DNA of 64,000 nucleotides from Capra hircus (taxonomy: Eukaryota > Chordata > Mammalia > Artiodactyla > Bovidae). Positions 1 through 11,800 of this stretch are shown here, piece after piece. The position numbers and the translations under genes are program-made. Positions within the stretch are counted from its first letter, which is position 1. Each line of letters begins with the position of its first letter. Below the pieces are notes generated by a model. That model ran no database searches, was not told the DNA's origin, and saw only the letters and a program-made list of their open reading frames with translations. The stretch covers positions 48,655,550-48,719,549 of the forward strand of contig NC_030817.1 of assembly GCF_001704415.2 (NCBI RefSeq). Direction: 5' to 3'.

Positions 1-626
1 AACTGAAAAAGATACATGTACCCCACTGTTCACTGCAGCACCACTGACAATGGTAGGATGTGGAAGCAACCTAGATGTCTGACAGATGAATGGATAAAGA
101 AGCTGCGGTACATATATGTAATGAAGTATTATTCAGCCATAAAAGGAATGCATTTGAGACAGTTCTAACGAGGTGGATGAACCTAGAGCCTACTATACAG
201 AGTGAAGTAAGTCAGAAAGAGAAATACAAATATTGAATATTAACATGTATACATGGAAATCTAGAAAAATGGTACTGATGAACCTATTTGCAAGGCACCA
301 CAGAGAAGCACACATAGAGAGCAGACTTGTGGACATGAGGAGCAGGGGGAAGGAGAGGGTGGGACAAATGGAGAGAGTGGCATGGAAACATACACTATCA
401 TATATCTAACAGACAGCCAGTGGGATTTTGCTGTATGATTCAGGGATCAAACTGGTATTCTGTGACAACTGGGGAGGGGATGAAATGGGAGGTGGGAGGG
501 AATTTCAAGAGGAATGGGACATATGTATACCTATGACTGATTCATGTTGATATATGGCAGAAATCAACACAATATTGTAAAGCAATTACCCTTCAATTAG
601 AAATAAATAAAAAACAAAAAAAAAAG
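1..626 (+). repeat. L1 LINE 3' end (ruminant)
   Basis: This is the 3' untranslated part of a ruminant L1, running from the region of 'gatacatgtaccccactg' to an A-rich tail near 600-626. It includes the typical 'gtggatgaacctagagcc', 'caaactggtattctgtgac' and 'caacacaatattgtaaagca' stretches. It is cut off by the window edge. Confidence 0.85.
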
Positions 627-631
627 ATATG

Positions 632-672
632 GTGCGTGTGTGTGTGTGTGTATGCGTGTGTGTGTGTGTGTA
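632..672. repeat. (GT)n microsatellite, interrupted
   Basis: GT dinucleotides are interrupted by 'atgc' in the middle. The repeat lies between two L1 tails and probably arose from the A/GT-rich junction. Confidence 0.9.
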
Positions 673-675
673 CAC

Positions 676-1130
676 ACATGATGAAATATTACTCAACCAT
701 AAAAAAGAATGAAATAATGCCATTTGCAGCAACATGGACAGACCTAGAGATTATAAAAGAGAAAAAAACCGTATGATATTGCTTACACATGGAATTTAAA
801 ATACAACACAAATGAACTTATCGACAAAACAGAAACAGAGTCATAAACATAGAGAACAGACTTGTGGTTGCCAAGGGTGAGGAGAATGGGGGAGGGATGG
901 ACAGGGAGTTTGGGATTAGCAGATGCAAACTATTAAACGTAGAATGGATAATCAAGAAGGTACTACTGTACAGTACAGGTAACTATACCCAATATCCTGT
1001 GATAAACCATAATGGAAAGAATATGAAAAGGAATGTGTGTATATACATAACTGAATCACTGTGCTGTACACCAGAAATTAACACAGCATTGTGAATCAAC
1101 TATATCTCAATAAAATAAATTCAAAAAACA
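676..1130 (+). repeat. L1 LINE 3' end, second copy
   Basis: A second, older L1 3' segment in the same orientation, with 'tactcaaccataaaaaaga', 'gacttgtggttgccaagg' and 'gtgaatcaactatatctca'. The 76-codon open frame inside it is not a gene. Confidence 0.8.
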
Positions 1131-1264
1131 ATATATGCCAAACCATGAATGGCAACTGATGGAGCATATGTCAGAGGTAAGACAGAAAACTTGATTTTTA
1201 TTTTATACACCTCAGTACTGTTTCATTTTTAACCATGACCATATAATTAAAAATAATAAATTAA

Positions 1265-1575
1265 CCTTTTTGAATTAATATTCACATGGTAAGAAATTTG
1301 AAAGGTACAAAAGATATATGCTCTGCTCACCCTGTTTCTCTCTTCATAGCTGAGCAAGGTTACCTAGTTTAGTTTTCAAGAAATATGATACACATATTTA
1401 TTCTGTCATGTAAATAATTTTATAAATGGTAACACATCAAACATACTGCTCAGTACCTCAGTTTTCCACTGAGCAATATTTCTTTGTTCCATAAAACATA
1501 TGTATTCAAAGACACTTCATTCTTTTCAGTGACTGCATAGTATGCCATTGTATAGATGCCACCTATTACTTTAGT
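1265..1575 (-). repeat. Old L1 LINE fragment
   Basis: The reverse complement resembles old mammalian L1 3' sequence, with 'gaaaggtacaaaagatat' and the later 'catagtatgccattgta' signature. It is diverged and its borders are approximate. Confidence 0.55.
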
Positions 1576-1811
1576 AATTAAAAAAATAAAAATAACAGGA
1601 GGAAAGAGAATAGGATGTCACCAGAAAATCAATATAGCTCATTCTTTAAGTCTTTGATCTTTCCCACTCCTCAAACAAAAACACGAAATGACATGGATGG
1701 AAGAAAGGAGGGGAAGGGAGCAGGCAGGCCTATCTGCTCTTGGATATTCATATAGGCATTTACATAAAACTGTCTACACTGAAGCATCATGAGAAAGGTG
1801 CTAAAACAGAA

Positions 1812-1965
1812 GTCAGCAAATTTTTCTGTTAAGGTCCAGATAGTAAGTAGTTTTTGTTGACTTTCTTGTCTCTGTCAATTTACTGTGAAAGCAGCCATGG
1901 GCAATAAATACTTAAACAGACGGGTGAACTGTATTCTAGAGATATTTTAACCAGCGTATAACCAG
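1812..1965 (+). repeat. hAT-Charlie-type MITE remnant
   Basis: Contains 'gtcagcaaatttttctgtta', 'ccagatagtaag' and 'gaaagcagccatgggcaa', matching a common non-autonomous mammalian hAT element (MER33-like; the exact family is unsure). Confidence 0.55.
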
Positions 1966-2700
1966 TATGTAGTCAGCCCTCCATATTTACTAATGGAAGG
2001 AAAGTGCAGAATTCCAAAAGGAAATGACCACAATATCCTTGGACACCTCCTTGTCTTCCATCGAAATGTCTCCTTTGATACAGACGGGAGAGTTAGCCTC
2101 AAGGGTCCCATCAGGAGAGTGTATGTTGGAATACTGGCTTTTGGACCCCAGAGATAGCAAGTTTATAGTGGCTTCTGGAGTGAGAAGGTCATCTATCTCC
2201 TTGTTTAGTCAAAGTATATCAGCTCTTTTTCACATATGTGTTAGTGACATGTGTGGTATCCCTGAAAAGGAGAAGAGTAGCCCCAGCACCCAGGACTTGG
2301 CCTGGCACTCATCAGCACAATTCAAGACAAAACCAAGACTACTTTGTAATCATGCCTAAACACAGCAAAACATGAACACTGTCCAAGCCACAAGATACCA
2401 AATATCTCCCTACCCTGGCAGATACAAGTGACTGCTGCTTTTGCTAGTCATAGCTTTAGCCTTGCTACAGATAAGATTTAAGACACCACATCACAGAATT
2501 ATCCCTGCTTCCTGACAGCATCCAATATGAGGTCCTGCTTCCTTAAACCCTCCTGAAAATCACCTAACACAAGTTGAAATCCTCTAAGTCTTTCATAACA
2601 TACTATTACCAAGATGTTCATGGTTTGTATTCCCCTTGTTGAAATGAATAATAAACTCAATCTGTTCAATTACAAGTGTGTTCCTGATAGTCTGTGGCTG
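1966..2700 (+). repeat. Probable LTR-like remnant, family not identified
   Basis: About 0.7 kb of moderately GC-rich sequence. Its right part ends with 'aataataaactcaatctg' and 'gtctgtggctgagggc', which resembles the polyadenylation end of an old endogenous-retrovirus LTR. A 111-codon open frame (2024-2359) has no recognisable motif and is treated as chance. No viral gene is visible. Confidence 0.35.
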
Positions 2701-2884
2701 AGGGCATTGATTTATGTAATGAATATTTAGACTCCAATGACCATTTGGATTTTCCACAACTCTGCTCCATACTGTTAGTGAGGAAATTTGAAAATGCCCA
2801 TACTGTAAAGTACAAAAGTCCTTTACACATTATTATGTGCAGTTTAAAACAATATTTTGTCATTACAAGAAAAAAACTGCGAGG

Positions 2885-3000
2885 TATTATATATTAACTA
2901 AACTTACAATTTTGCAATATATAAATTAAATCATTATGTGGTACACCTTAAACTAACACAATGTATTATGTCAATTATATCCCAACAAAAATGGAGAAAA
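2885..3000 (+). repeat. Old L1-like tail
   Basis: Contains 'atgtggtacaccttaaac' and 'caattatatcccaacaaaaa', resembling the extreme 3' end of an old L1. Confidence 0.5.
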
Positions 3001-3045
3001 AAGACCTTTTATGTAAAGGTTAGATAGTGAATGGAATAATGTATG

Positions 3046-3047
3046 TT

Positions 3048-3078
<31 letters not shown>

Positions 3079-3266
3079 CATATCTGGTTCTTGCAACCCC
3101 ATGAACTGTAGCCCACCAGGCTCCTCTGTCCATAGGATTTCCCAGGCATGAATATTCCCAGGTTGCCATTTCCTTCTCCAGGGGATCTTCCTGACCCAGG
3201 GATCAAATCCACACTTCCTGCATTGGCAGGCGGATTCCTGACCACTGAGCCACCAGGAAAGTCCAC
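3046..3266 (-). repeat. Bov-tA SINE with (GT)n tail
   Basis: The reverse complement reads from the tRNA-derived head ('ctttcctggtggctcagtgg') through the Bov-A body ('gagaaggaaatggcaacc') to a GT-rich tail at 3046-3076 on the plus strand. It lies in the intron about 90 bp downstream of the 168-bp NEDD4 exon. Open frames across it are spurious. Confidence 0.9.
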
Positions 3267-3354
3267 ATATATTTATATATAAAATACATATATAATACTT
3301 ATTTATAAAAATATAAAATCCTGAAGCACCACCAAAATCTAAGAAGCATCTTAC

Positions 3355-3522
3355 TGAGTTGGATACTGGCTGGCCAGTGGCTGAATTTCCACCAACAGTG
3401 AGTCTGGCATTCAATTCTTCTGCAAGATGAGTCTGGACATCCAAGTTATTTGATGGTGGAGATGAAGGGAAGGCTTGATGGCCGTACATGGTGGCTTCAT
3501 CTTCTCTTATAATTTCCCAGTT
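3355..3522 (-). CDS. NEDD4: NEDD4 linker exon (NWEIIREDEATMYG)
   Basis: This 168-bp, 56-codon exon encodes NWEIIREDEATMYGHQAFPS and LDVQTHLAEELNARLTVGGN, ending in QPVSNS. It belongs to the WW1-WW2 linker. The acceptor is CATTTTAG and the donor TCA|GTAAGA; both ends are phase 0. The C-terminal dozen residues have diverged from the human sequence I remember (TIFGNSAVSQ), which fits a flexible linker. It lies only 86 bp downstream of the previous exon. The next exon, leading to WW2, is left of the window. Confidence 0.93.
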
Positions 3523-3608
3523 CTAAAATGAACAGAAGCTTAAGCTACATACTTGAATCAATTGCTATAACATATGTCTACCAACAAGAACGAGAAAATG
3601 ATTTCTAC

Positions 3609-3726
3609 CTCAGAAGGTTCTCGGTTGTCAACACTTTCTGTTTCCTCAGATATCTGCCTCCTGGTGGTAAATGCACGCTGGGCTTGCAGTTGAATGTTAC
3701 CATTCTCAGCATCTGTTAGGTTGTCC
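3609..3726 (-). CDS. NEDD4: NEDD4 linker exon (DNLTDAENGN)
   Basis: This 118-bp exon opens with the G completing CAG, then encodes DNLTDAENGNIQLQAQRAFT and RRQISEETESVDNREPSE. It is part of the Ser/Glu-rich linker between WW1 and WW2, a region that carries phosphorylation sites in NEDD4-family ligases (family knowledge). The acceptor is AATGCAG and the donor GAG|GTAGAA, phase 0. No upstream methionine is needed because this is an internal exon. Human NEDD4 as remembered has ESSE where EPSE is found. Confidence 0.94.
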
Positions 3727-4857
3727 CTGCATTAGAAATGTAAAAGCCATCACCCGTGCCTGAAGAGAGTTAAAATGATAGCTAAAAATTCTAGGTTCAT
3801 TTAGAAAGTATCCATATTAGATCAGAATTTATAGTTTGGGCCCAAAGGCTAGTTCAACACACTCAAGTTAAATTGTAGGCACAACAGTACCTTCAGAGTA
3901 CCTTATGGAGTTAAAAGTTTCTGTGAGAATGTGTAACGTGCACAATATTTTCATTCATCACTGTACCTAGGAAAATGTCTCATGTGTGTGGGCACTCAAA
4001 AATATTTGTTGAATGAATGAACACCTGAGTGTTGCATAAGTAATTTTATTACATTATTACTTCACCATGTTATTACAAGAGTAAAATCTGAAGTAGCTCT
4101 AGAAAGTTCATAAAACAGAAGCTTTTTAAGAGTTGCATATACATCTTCATGAATTAGAAAGTAACATTTTCCAGAACTGATCTTAAGCCAAGGGTCTACC
4201 CTGTAGTTTCCCATGAATGAATGCAGAAGGCAGAAGGAAAGATAGTATAAGGATACTATAATTAAAAACTTATTAGATTATAGATTAAATGGTATCTGTT
4301 TTTGATCATATACAGTAATGGGCCTGTCCTGAGAAAGGACAGTAGTAAAGGAGTGTCTGAATTTAGGAAAGGCATGGTAAATCAGACCGCATATCCTTTC
4401 CGCAGTCATTCACTAGTTATACTACTCTAGCTAGTCATGTTTAATACAGCCAGACCATAAGATCAAGAATTTTGTATAAGTATTTAATAACAAGATTACT
4501 GCTAATTATCTAATACCATATAAGCCCAGGATATTAAGAAGACCAATTCTTGCTGTATAGTTGCTGGAGAAAACATAGTGGTCCTAAGGGAATGCCTCAT
4601 ACATTTTTTCCCCCTAAATAAATGATTTTTGCTGGCTGAAAGCAACCTCAAACACAGTGAAAGAAATGTGATTCTGCTCAAGTTAGGCTTGCCACAATAC
4701 AGAGATATACAACAAGATGTTTCCGAATTTTATCATGCATTCAGTCTTGTAATCTGTATGCTATTCTACAGAGATCAATGCCTCTGTGACACAAAGCAGC
4801 TGGATCATCAACTTGCTTTGGAAGTATTTGAGAACAGAAAACATCTACAAAAGTGCT
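3727..4857. other. Intron, mostly unannotated
   Basis: NEDD4 intron sequence. The only repeat trace is an L2/MIR-type end at about 3965-4025 ('gggcactcaaaaatatttgt', then a gaatgaatga run). Nothing else was recognised. Confidence 0.5.
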
Positions 4858-5128
4858 TGGGGATTTCCCTGGTTGTCCAGTGGTTAAGAATTCACCTTCC
4901 AATTGCAGGGAACATAGGTTCAATCCTTGGTCAGGGAACTAAGATTCCACAAGCCGTGGGCAACTAAGCTGGTGTGTCACAAATAGAGAGGCCACGTGCT
5001 GCAACTAGAGAAGCCTGAGCGCCACAACTACTGAGCCCATGTGTTTTATAGCCCTCACGCTGGAAAAAGAGAAGCCTGTGTGTGCAGCAGTGAAGACCCA
5101 ATGCAGCCAAAATTAAGGAAAAAAAACA
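4858..5128 (+). repeat. CHR-type tRNA-derived SINE
   Basis: Begins 'gggatttccctggttgtcca' with tRNA-like internal promoter boxes, continues with 'ggttcaatccttggtcaggg' and ends in an A-rich tail with 'aacaacaac'. This is a ruminant/cetartiodactyl SINE. Confidence 0.85.
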
Positions 5129-5142
5129 ACAACAGTGCTTGA

Positions 5143-5371
5143 ACCATGTGTGTGTGTTCAGCTGCTCAGTGTGTCTGACTCCTTGTGACCCCGTGGACCA
5201 TAGCCCACCAGGGTCCTCTGTCCATGGTATTTTCCATAGCAAAAATAATGGAGCAGGTTGCCATTTCCTAGTCCAGGGGATCTTCTGGACTCAGGGACTG
5301 AACCCACATCTCTTGCATTTCCTTCACTGGCAGGCAGATTCTTTACCACTAATGCCACATGGAAAGCCCCA
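5143..5371 (-). repeat. Bov-tA SINE
   Basis: Reverse-oriented Bov-tA with the full head ('ctttccatgtggc', 'agtgaaggaaatgcaagag') and body ('gaaaatacc', 'cagagtcagac'-like). It is immediately next to the CHR SINE in the opposite orientation. Confidence 0.88.
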
Positions 5372-5953
5372 TTTATAAATACCAGTCTGATGATAATAAA
5401 ACAAAAATATCACTGAGGAGACATAACTCAGAATACCTGAAAGGCCATTCTGTCCTTGATTTGGATACATCAGAAATTATGTACACATTGACCAGACTGG
5501 CAAATGGGTATTTAACAAAAGAACTTATTATTGAGTCCTTTATATTTTATAAATAATTTCTATTTTAAAAACACTGTGCTGTAGAAATCAACTTCTCATT
5601 ATATTTTAGTAACTAAAAAATCTCCAAGATTTTCTAAATCAGTCTAGAATGAAAAATGTTCTTTTTGTGGCTATATAATGATTTAAAACAGAAATAACTG
5701 ACAATTCATTAAAATTAAAGAAGCAATCAGAAGGGTGATATTTGTAATTCAAATACTTTTTAATACTATCAAATCATTTTAAGAAACACCTAAGATAGCA
5801 CTTTTTATGCCCTGCACCATAAAAAAAATCCTAGTATTCTTATAGTCTTTGGATTCCCATACTATTATGAATCCATTTGAGTCATGACTTCAAAATGGAA
5901 ATCAGTGGTCAAAATGTATTCAGATTACAAACACAAAAGTCACCAGCACGTAC
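5372..5953. other. AT-rich intron, no feature seen
   Basis: Unique-looking NEDD4 intron sequence between the Bov-tA SINE and the WW1 exon. No repeat or gene was recognised. Confidence 0.5.
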
Positions 5954-6120
5954 TGAAGGGTTGGTCTTTTCCACTGTGTTCTTCTAGATTCATGGTTTAC
6001 ATAGTAGGTCCTTCCAAGGATATCCTGTCTCTCTTCCCACCCTGGAGGTAGAGGAGAAGGTTCCTGTTGCTGCTGCAAATGGCAAGCAGCATCTGGTTGG
6101 TCCAAAACTACCCAGCCAGG
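5954..6120 (-). CDS. NEDD4: NEDD4 exon encoding WW domain 1
   Basis: This 167-bp exon encodes a glutamine-rich linker (PGWVVLDQPD, then QQQQ) followed by a complete WW domain: LPPGWEERQD, GRTYYVNHES, TQWKRP. Both signature tryptophans, the YY pair and the terminal Pro are present, so it should bind PPxY motifs in substrates. The acceptor is TTTTTCAG. The donor CTTCA|GTACGT lies inside a Gln codon finished by the G of the next exon (phase 2). Translation read straight on past the donor enters intron sequence with no similarity. Confidence 0.96.
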
Positions 6121-6990
6121 CTGAAAAACAGAATGGTGACAATTAAGTTTATGCTTAATTTTTTTAACCTTATAAATTAATGCCACTAGCACCACCTGGA
6201 AAGCCCATAAATTATGCTACAGGAAATTTTAAGAAATTGAGCATACCCAGTTTCAGAAATTATGCAGACAGAATGAGCACACTGTCAACTCTTAACATCT
6301 ACCAGGAATATCTGATGATAATGAAGTTTGTTTTTTTTTTTTTCCCAAAATGATAACACTTAGATTTTGCTTGGAAAAATTTAAAACATGTCTAATAGGA
6401 GAAAAAGGACTTGGAAAACTTTAAAATAAACAGCATTGGAAGACACTAAGAAATGGAGAAGCACAGTTCAACCTTACACTATTCTCTAAATTATAAACAG
6501 AGATCGTGTCTTATCGGGCATTGTCTCTCTCAGAGAGAAAGCTCCTTGTTAATGGTGGAAGTAAATAACTCTCTGAAACCTGAAAAAAAATTGCTGTATG
6601 AAGGTCAAACATGTAGAGGCGTGATAGGGAAGGGCAAATGATTTAGAAATGGTGATTGAAAAGACATTATGATTCTCTGGTCTGACTTTTCTCTTTCTCC
6701 TCTGGACCATGGAATGGCATTTTGGTCAAGTCATAAAACAGCCAAAGAAAGAAAGTTTTGTTTTGTTTATATGCTAGGAAGGCACTGGAAATTTCCTCTG
6801 AGACTAGCAAGCGGCAAACATACAAAAAACCTTAGCTAGGGTAGTTAGAGTAAGGAACTATTTGAAAAAAGTAGTAAGGGTTAATGACATGATTTTATAC
6901 AAGAAACCTCAAAACAGAGAAGGCAGTCAGTAAAAGGTTCTGCTAAACACCGATATGGTTAGGAAGTATAAATAAACTAGCAATGAAAAC
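6121..6990. other. AT-rich intron, no feature seen
   Basis: Intron upstream of the WW1 exon. Only homopolymer runs, such as the T tract near 6331, were noticed. Confidence 0.5.
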
Positions 6991-7700
6991 TTTAAAATTC
7001 CCCTAAAAGGTACACAAGAGAAGTCCTGAGTGAATGAAAAGACAATGTGATCTTGGCTAGGGAGATTTAATCTCACAACGACATCAATTCTCCTCAAGTT
7101 AATTTAAAAAGTTGTCAAGATTTAAATAAGACTACATCACGGATTTTTAAAAATAACATGACAAAGCCATTTTCAAGTTTAAATAGAAACAAAAACAAGC
7201 AAAAATAATCAGCACAATTCCAAAAAAGAAGAGTGAAGATAAACTTTATCAGATAAAACATACCATAAACCACAATTAATTAATAGAATTGGAAAGCTAA
7301 GAAAGAGAATCCAATTTATAGAATTCAGTATATAACACAGGCATTTCAAATCTGTAGGAAGATAAGCAAATTACTTAGAAAAAAAAAAGGAGAAATTATT
7401 TGCACTGCTACCTCATACCTTATAACCAGAATGTTACAGGTTGAGCAATATTTAAAATGTTACAAAGTAAAACCAAAACATATTAGAACAAATCTAGGAT
7501 ATTAAAAAAGTATATTCTAAGAGTAAAAAACACCATTAAGTATGACATCAAACCCAGACGGCCTAAAAGAGGCTGAGTGATTTGATTATAATCCCCCCAA
7601 ATTTGTACATGGCAAAAACTACTAAACAAAAGTAAAGAGAGACAAACTGGGGAACATATTTGGTACATTTCGGACCATAATAATAGGTAAAAAATAATTT
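6991..7700 (+). repeat. Old L1 ORF2-derived fragment
   Basis: Degenerate sequence resembling the 3' part of L1 ORF2 ('ctagcaatgaaaactttaa', 'atttaatctcacaacgaca', 'ggcatttcaaatctgtagg'). It is riddled with stops in all frames. Confidence 0.5.
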
Positions 7701-9840
7701 CCTTAATATAGAGAGAGTCTTTTTCTTCTACCTAGACATTGGGGATCCAGCACTGGAGGACTGCTGTGCCAGCCAGTTGATGGTTTAGAAGATATGAGAA
7801 TTCTCTTTTGGAAAGTGGGGTCTGAACAGGAAGGGTCAGGGAGACCTCGGGAAGAAAACGATCGTTTTCTGGCAGCAGACAGAACAGGATGAGGCTGCAG
7901 GAGGGTTGATCTTTGGCTAGTTCCAAGGAGAGGGTTATAGACTGAGGTGGAATGGAAGGTGAGGCACAGGAGAGAGGAACACAGACAAAATTATAGGAAA
8001 AGAGATATGGATGGGAAGCAAAACAGATTCCTTCTCTTTCTCCTTCTTTCTTTATTTTTTTTTTCCTTTTTATCTCTTCTATAGGAACTGACATCTTGCT
8101 AATTTTGTTTCTTTTTATTGCCAGGAACTCCATTCTCTCTCCCTTCCCTCTACTTTTTCTCTCCATTGATGTTTACCTTCCTTCTCTCTCTCGCTTCCTT
8201 TCCTTTAAATGATTATGACAGAAGATCTATGCATTTAAAAATCAGTCTGTACATATTAAATCACATTTTATTTCTCTGGTCTCAATTTTAAAAGCATGTG
8301 AGTTGAATTTTTACGTTTCACTCTCTTGGAAAAAAAGGACCAATTTTAAAAAATATGGTCACTGATTATTTTTCTGCAGATTAATAAAATTTATTAATAA
8401 AAAGGTCCTCACTACTGCTATAGAGGATTATAAAAATATTCAGAGCTTGGAAAATGGTACCAAAAATATTTCTTTAGAATCTTCTTAAAAGATTTTTCTA
8501 TTAAAGTTCTTTTTATTGAATTTATGTTCCTCAAGTAAACTTCTGCAGGGGAAAAAAACTAATTTAATTAAGGGCCTATTTTTTAAAAACCTGTTTCAGT
8601 TCAGGGGAGAAGTATAGTTAGCCATTTGTTTACCCATTTCTAAATATGAACATTATTTAGAAAGAATGGGTTTTCATTTTCAGTATAGAATGCCTCCCTA
8701 TTAAACATGTATCAGCTAATATTCTTCACCAAATAATTTTCTAAGGATCAATGTATGTTACTTAATTACTGATCTCAAAGCTAACGTGCAACTGCCCACA
8801 ATTTAACAGTCAAAGATGGTCAAAAAGAAAGCATTCAGAGGTACAGCGAACATAGTAGTAGTAACCACATAAAATACTTAGCGCTAAACCTAAAGTTACA
8901 GGGGTACAAAAAAAATATCACATAATTACGTACTACAGTCACACTTTACCAAACTTTATCCTACTAGGGTATATACTGCCTAAGAGTGAGCCTCTTTTGA
9001 AGATTACAACTGTTTTCTTTAAATGGTAGGATTTTATATATTCAGTCACAAACCAGATGTCAAAGACAAGACTTCTCTGGTCATTAGCTACACAGAAGAT
9101 AAATAAGCACAGATTCATGTGTTTGAATTCCTAGGGCCTTTCATAAATAAACTCCTACATGCTTACATCTACTGAAATTATAAGGTGGATTCTGAGGGAA
9201 TTCAAACTTGAGACATGAGACCACAAAATGAAGTGAAGCAGCTCTACCCACAGAAACTGAACTGTGAATAAGGTACCTGTGATACACGCATGTGGGCAAA
9301 ACTTGGAGCAGGTTACCAAATAATGAAATGCTGTTAAAATTTTTTTAAGTTACTAAATAAAGAATTTTATTTCTTTATAGCAGACATCCTTCATTTCAAA
9401 CAGAATTCCATTATTCAGGTTTCCCTGTGCACTAAAATGCCAGTTAGAGAGAAAATTCTACTCAATAAATTCCTAAATTGAGAAAAAAAAAAAAAGATTA
9501 TTATATGACACATCACAGGAAAACTACAAAGAAAAAAAAAAAGGTATCAAATAAGGGCATTAAACACGAGAGAGGATATTAAGTTTCCTTGGTCACCAGA
9601 GTAATAAGGCTACCTATTTAAAGAAAAAAGTTCTTTCTTTCTGTTGTTACAGATTCCCCTACAAAGTAAAATCTCATTAGTGCATATATAAATATTCCCA
9701 GGAATCTTTGTCACAAAAGCACTGCTTGTTATCAAACTTTCTCAAGATGTTTGGGTGTGTGATGCAGAGCCCAGCCCTGGGGAAGGGTCCCTCATCCTGA
9801 CAGTCCTTCTGGAAACTTTAGCAGACCCTTAATCAAAAAA
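7701..9840. other. Intron, no gene; CT-rich tract at 8027-8165
   Basis: No repeat family or exon was recognised. A pyrimidine-rich tract (8027-8165) supports a long open frame on the minus strand (144 codons, 7732-8166), which is low-complexity K/E sequence and not a gene. Confidence 0.5.
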
Positions 9841-10029
9841 GCATGACTACTGAGGAAGAAGCACACACACAACCCCTCCAAAGCAAACTCATGCCACAAC
9901 AAAGGGTGCTTTCAGTCAGTATAGTTAGAATAAGCTGCTACCTTCTGATGGTAACGTTTGTTAAGTGGGAACCTCAGGAGGCAAATGTTTTTGTTCCCTT
10001 TTCAGATTACGAATTTTTTGTGCCAGAAG

Positions 10030-10195
10030 AAAGCCTAGAGGGTAGCAGTCCACCCTGTCATTCTGCAAAGAAAGAACCTGAAGTCCAGAGAGGGTTGAGA
10101 CTCACATGGACACTCAGCTCACAAGCGGCAGAGCTTGCGACTAGGACTGCAGGCTCCAAGTCCCTGTCCAATTCTATTCCAAATACATGTTCTCT
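10030..10195 (+). repeat. MIR SINE fragment
   Basis: Matches the 3' half of MIR: 'agtccagagagggttgaga', 'gcggcagagcttgcgacta', 'ggctccaagtccctgtcc'. The 162-codon open frame (9843-10331) overlapping it shows no protein similarity I recognise. Confidence 0.6.
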
Positions 10196-10332
10196 GCCTC
10201 TTCTTCACTTACCCCAAATGCAGGTGGCTCTGCCCAAATCCTTGACTGGACTTCCTCTTATCCTGTCACCCATGAAGATGGTTAACTTCTTTTGGCCCCC
10301 AATAAATGTGGCTTTTTATTATATCACTTGAA

Positions 10333-10355
10333 TTTTCTCTCTCTCTCTCTCTCTT
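10333..10355. repeat. (CT)n microsatellite
   Basis: A short perfect CT run directly visible in the intron upstream of the WW1 exon. Confidence 0.9.
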
Positions 10356-10838
10356 AGTCTCGTTTTCTATGAGCCCTCCCACACCCACCCCAACCGTGAC
10401 AGGAAAAGTAACAGGAATTACATTTCATAAAGGAGTTCCTAATTAGTATCTTCAAATTTTCCATATATGTAACTTTCAAACAATAAATTGTGTTCTTACT
10501 TTAATAGAGGGGGCACATGACATGGTTTTAGAAAACTCTGAAAAACTAGAAACAGTTAATGACTTAATTACAACAAATGCTTTCATTTATAAACATTGTA
10601 ATCTCTTTTCCTTAAGCTTTAAGAATGCCATCAGTAATGGCCATTCATTTCACAGAAATATCCTTAGAGGAAAGAAATGTTTAACAAATTATTGGGTAAA
10701 ATAAACAATTGTCTAGGGAAGTAATTTTTATTGCACACATTTAACTTTATTAAGTAGTTATTTTTTCTTTAGAGTATAGTAAAATAAGAAATTGGATATT
10801 TTTCTTCTTAGTTTAACCAAATATTTATAAAATCTCAC

Positions 10839-10941
10839 CTCTAATTCCTCAGCCTGTTCTGTGTTATCGTCTTCTGAGCCACTGGTTTTAGGTAAGTAAG
10901 TCATTTTTAATCTCAGATAACCTTTAACTCTTGATTTGTGA
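10839..10941 (-). CDS. NEDD4: NEDD4 C2-domain end and linker exon (HKSRVKGYLRLKM)
   Basis: This 103-bp exon starts with the last base of a Ser codon and encodes the final C2 strand (SHKSRVKGYLRLKMTYLP). An acidic linker rich in Glu and Asp follows and ends in EELE. The acceptor is CTACAG and the donor GAG|GTGAGA, ending at phase 0. The acidic tail separates the C2 domain from the first WW domain. The match to NEDD4 is nearly exact, with Thr in place of the Ala I remember in the linker. Confidence 0.95.
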
Positions 10942-11680
10942 CTGTAGAAAGAAAATAATAATTCATACAACTTTAACACTAGGAAGAAAACCATTCATTC
11001 AATAAGAGTTCATTGAACATCTACTAGCTTACTAGGAGAGATTCAAGACAAGCTTCAATGCAGAAGCAAAAGGACTAGATGGTGGAGAAAAAGAAACATC
11101 CATAAATAAATAATTGTTATGAGATAAATAAGGAACTATGGAAGTTTAAGTGAAAGATCAGAGAGATCTTGAAAGAGAAGCTGGTATGTGAGTTGGGCTA
11201 GAAGACTGGGGAGGATTTTGACCTATGGCAGTCAGGGAAAGGCATAAGAGTAGAGAAGAGGGCAAAAATAAGGAAATAGATGGGAAACTGGGGGTACAGT
11301 TAAAGAAATGGAAGTAGCTGAGATTGGCTGAATTACAGGGTATATAAAGGAGGTGGGAATGGTCTAGCTGATGAGGTCTAAGTGAAGTAGAACTTTTAGA
11401 TTTTATTTTGCATAGAATCTGAAGGATAGGGAAAGGCATCCTCACAGATGTGCTTTAGGGATAATAATCTAGCCTTGTTGTATAAGATAACAGAAAAGTA
11501 GAGAGCAAGGTCCGATAACTATCTGAAACCTAATGTCTTTGACAGCTGTTTGAATCTGTCATATATTAATTTATCTAATCTAGCTTCATACTGTATCTCA
11601 TACCACCTCTTAGAAAAATGAGTTGTCTAAATTAAGGGTTGCTGCCCAGAGTAGTAATATTTAATTTAAAAAAATTTTTA
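10942..11680. other. Intron, possibly an old repeat, unassigned
   Basis: About 11000-11450 has the purine-rich look of an old interspersed repeat, but no family could be assigned. No exon was found. Confidence 0.4.
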
Positions 11681-11682
11681 AT

Positions 11683-11800
11683 TTATTTTTGCCACACCCA
11701 CAGCATGTGGGATCTTAGTTCCCTGACCAGGGATCAAACCCATGCCCTCTACATTGGGAGCACGGAGTCTGAACCATTGGACCACCAGAGAAGTCCCCCC
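11683..11800 (-). repeat. CHR-type SINE, truncated
   Basis: The reverse complement starts 'ggggacttctctggtggtcc' and runs through the tRNA-derived box B ('gggtttgatccctggtcag') into 'aagatcccacatgctgtggg'. Confidence 0.85.

Noticed and set aside
2024..2359. 111-codon open frame, possibly a retroviral or host gene remnant
   Set aside because: No motif recognised; it sits in a probable old repeat and lacks any supporting context.
4858..4960. tRNA-like sequence with box A and box B
   Set aside because: It is the head of a tRNA-derived SINE, lacks a full cloverleaf and is followed by the SINE body and A-rich tail; the same applies to the copies at 11.7, 13.1, 13.4, 16.9 and 23.2 kb.
7732..8166. 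144-codon open frame on the minus strand
   Set aside because: Its N-terminal part is low-complexity K/E-rich sequence created by a pyrimidine tract. No family resemblance.
9843..10331. 162-codon open frame on the plus strand
   Set aside because: It overlaps MIR-like sequence, has no recognisable domain and no splice or promoter support; it lies antisense within a NEDD4 intron.
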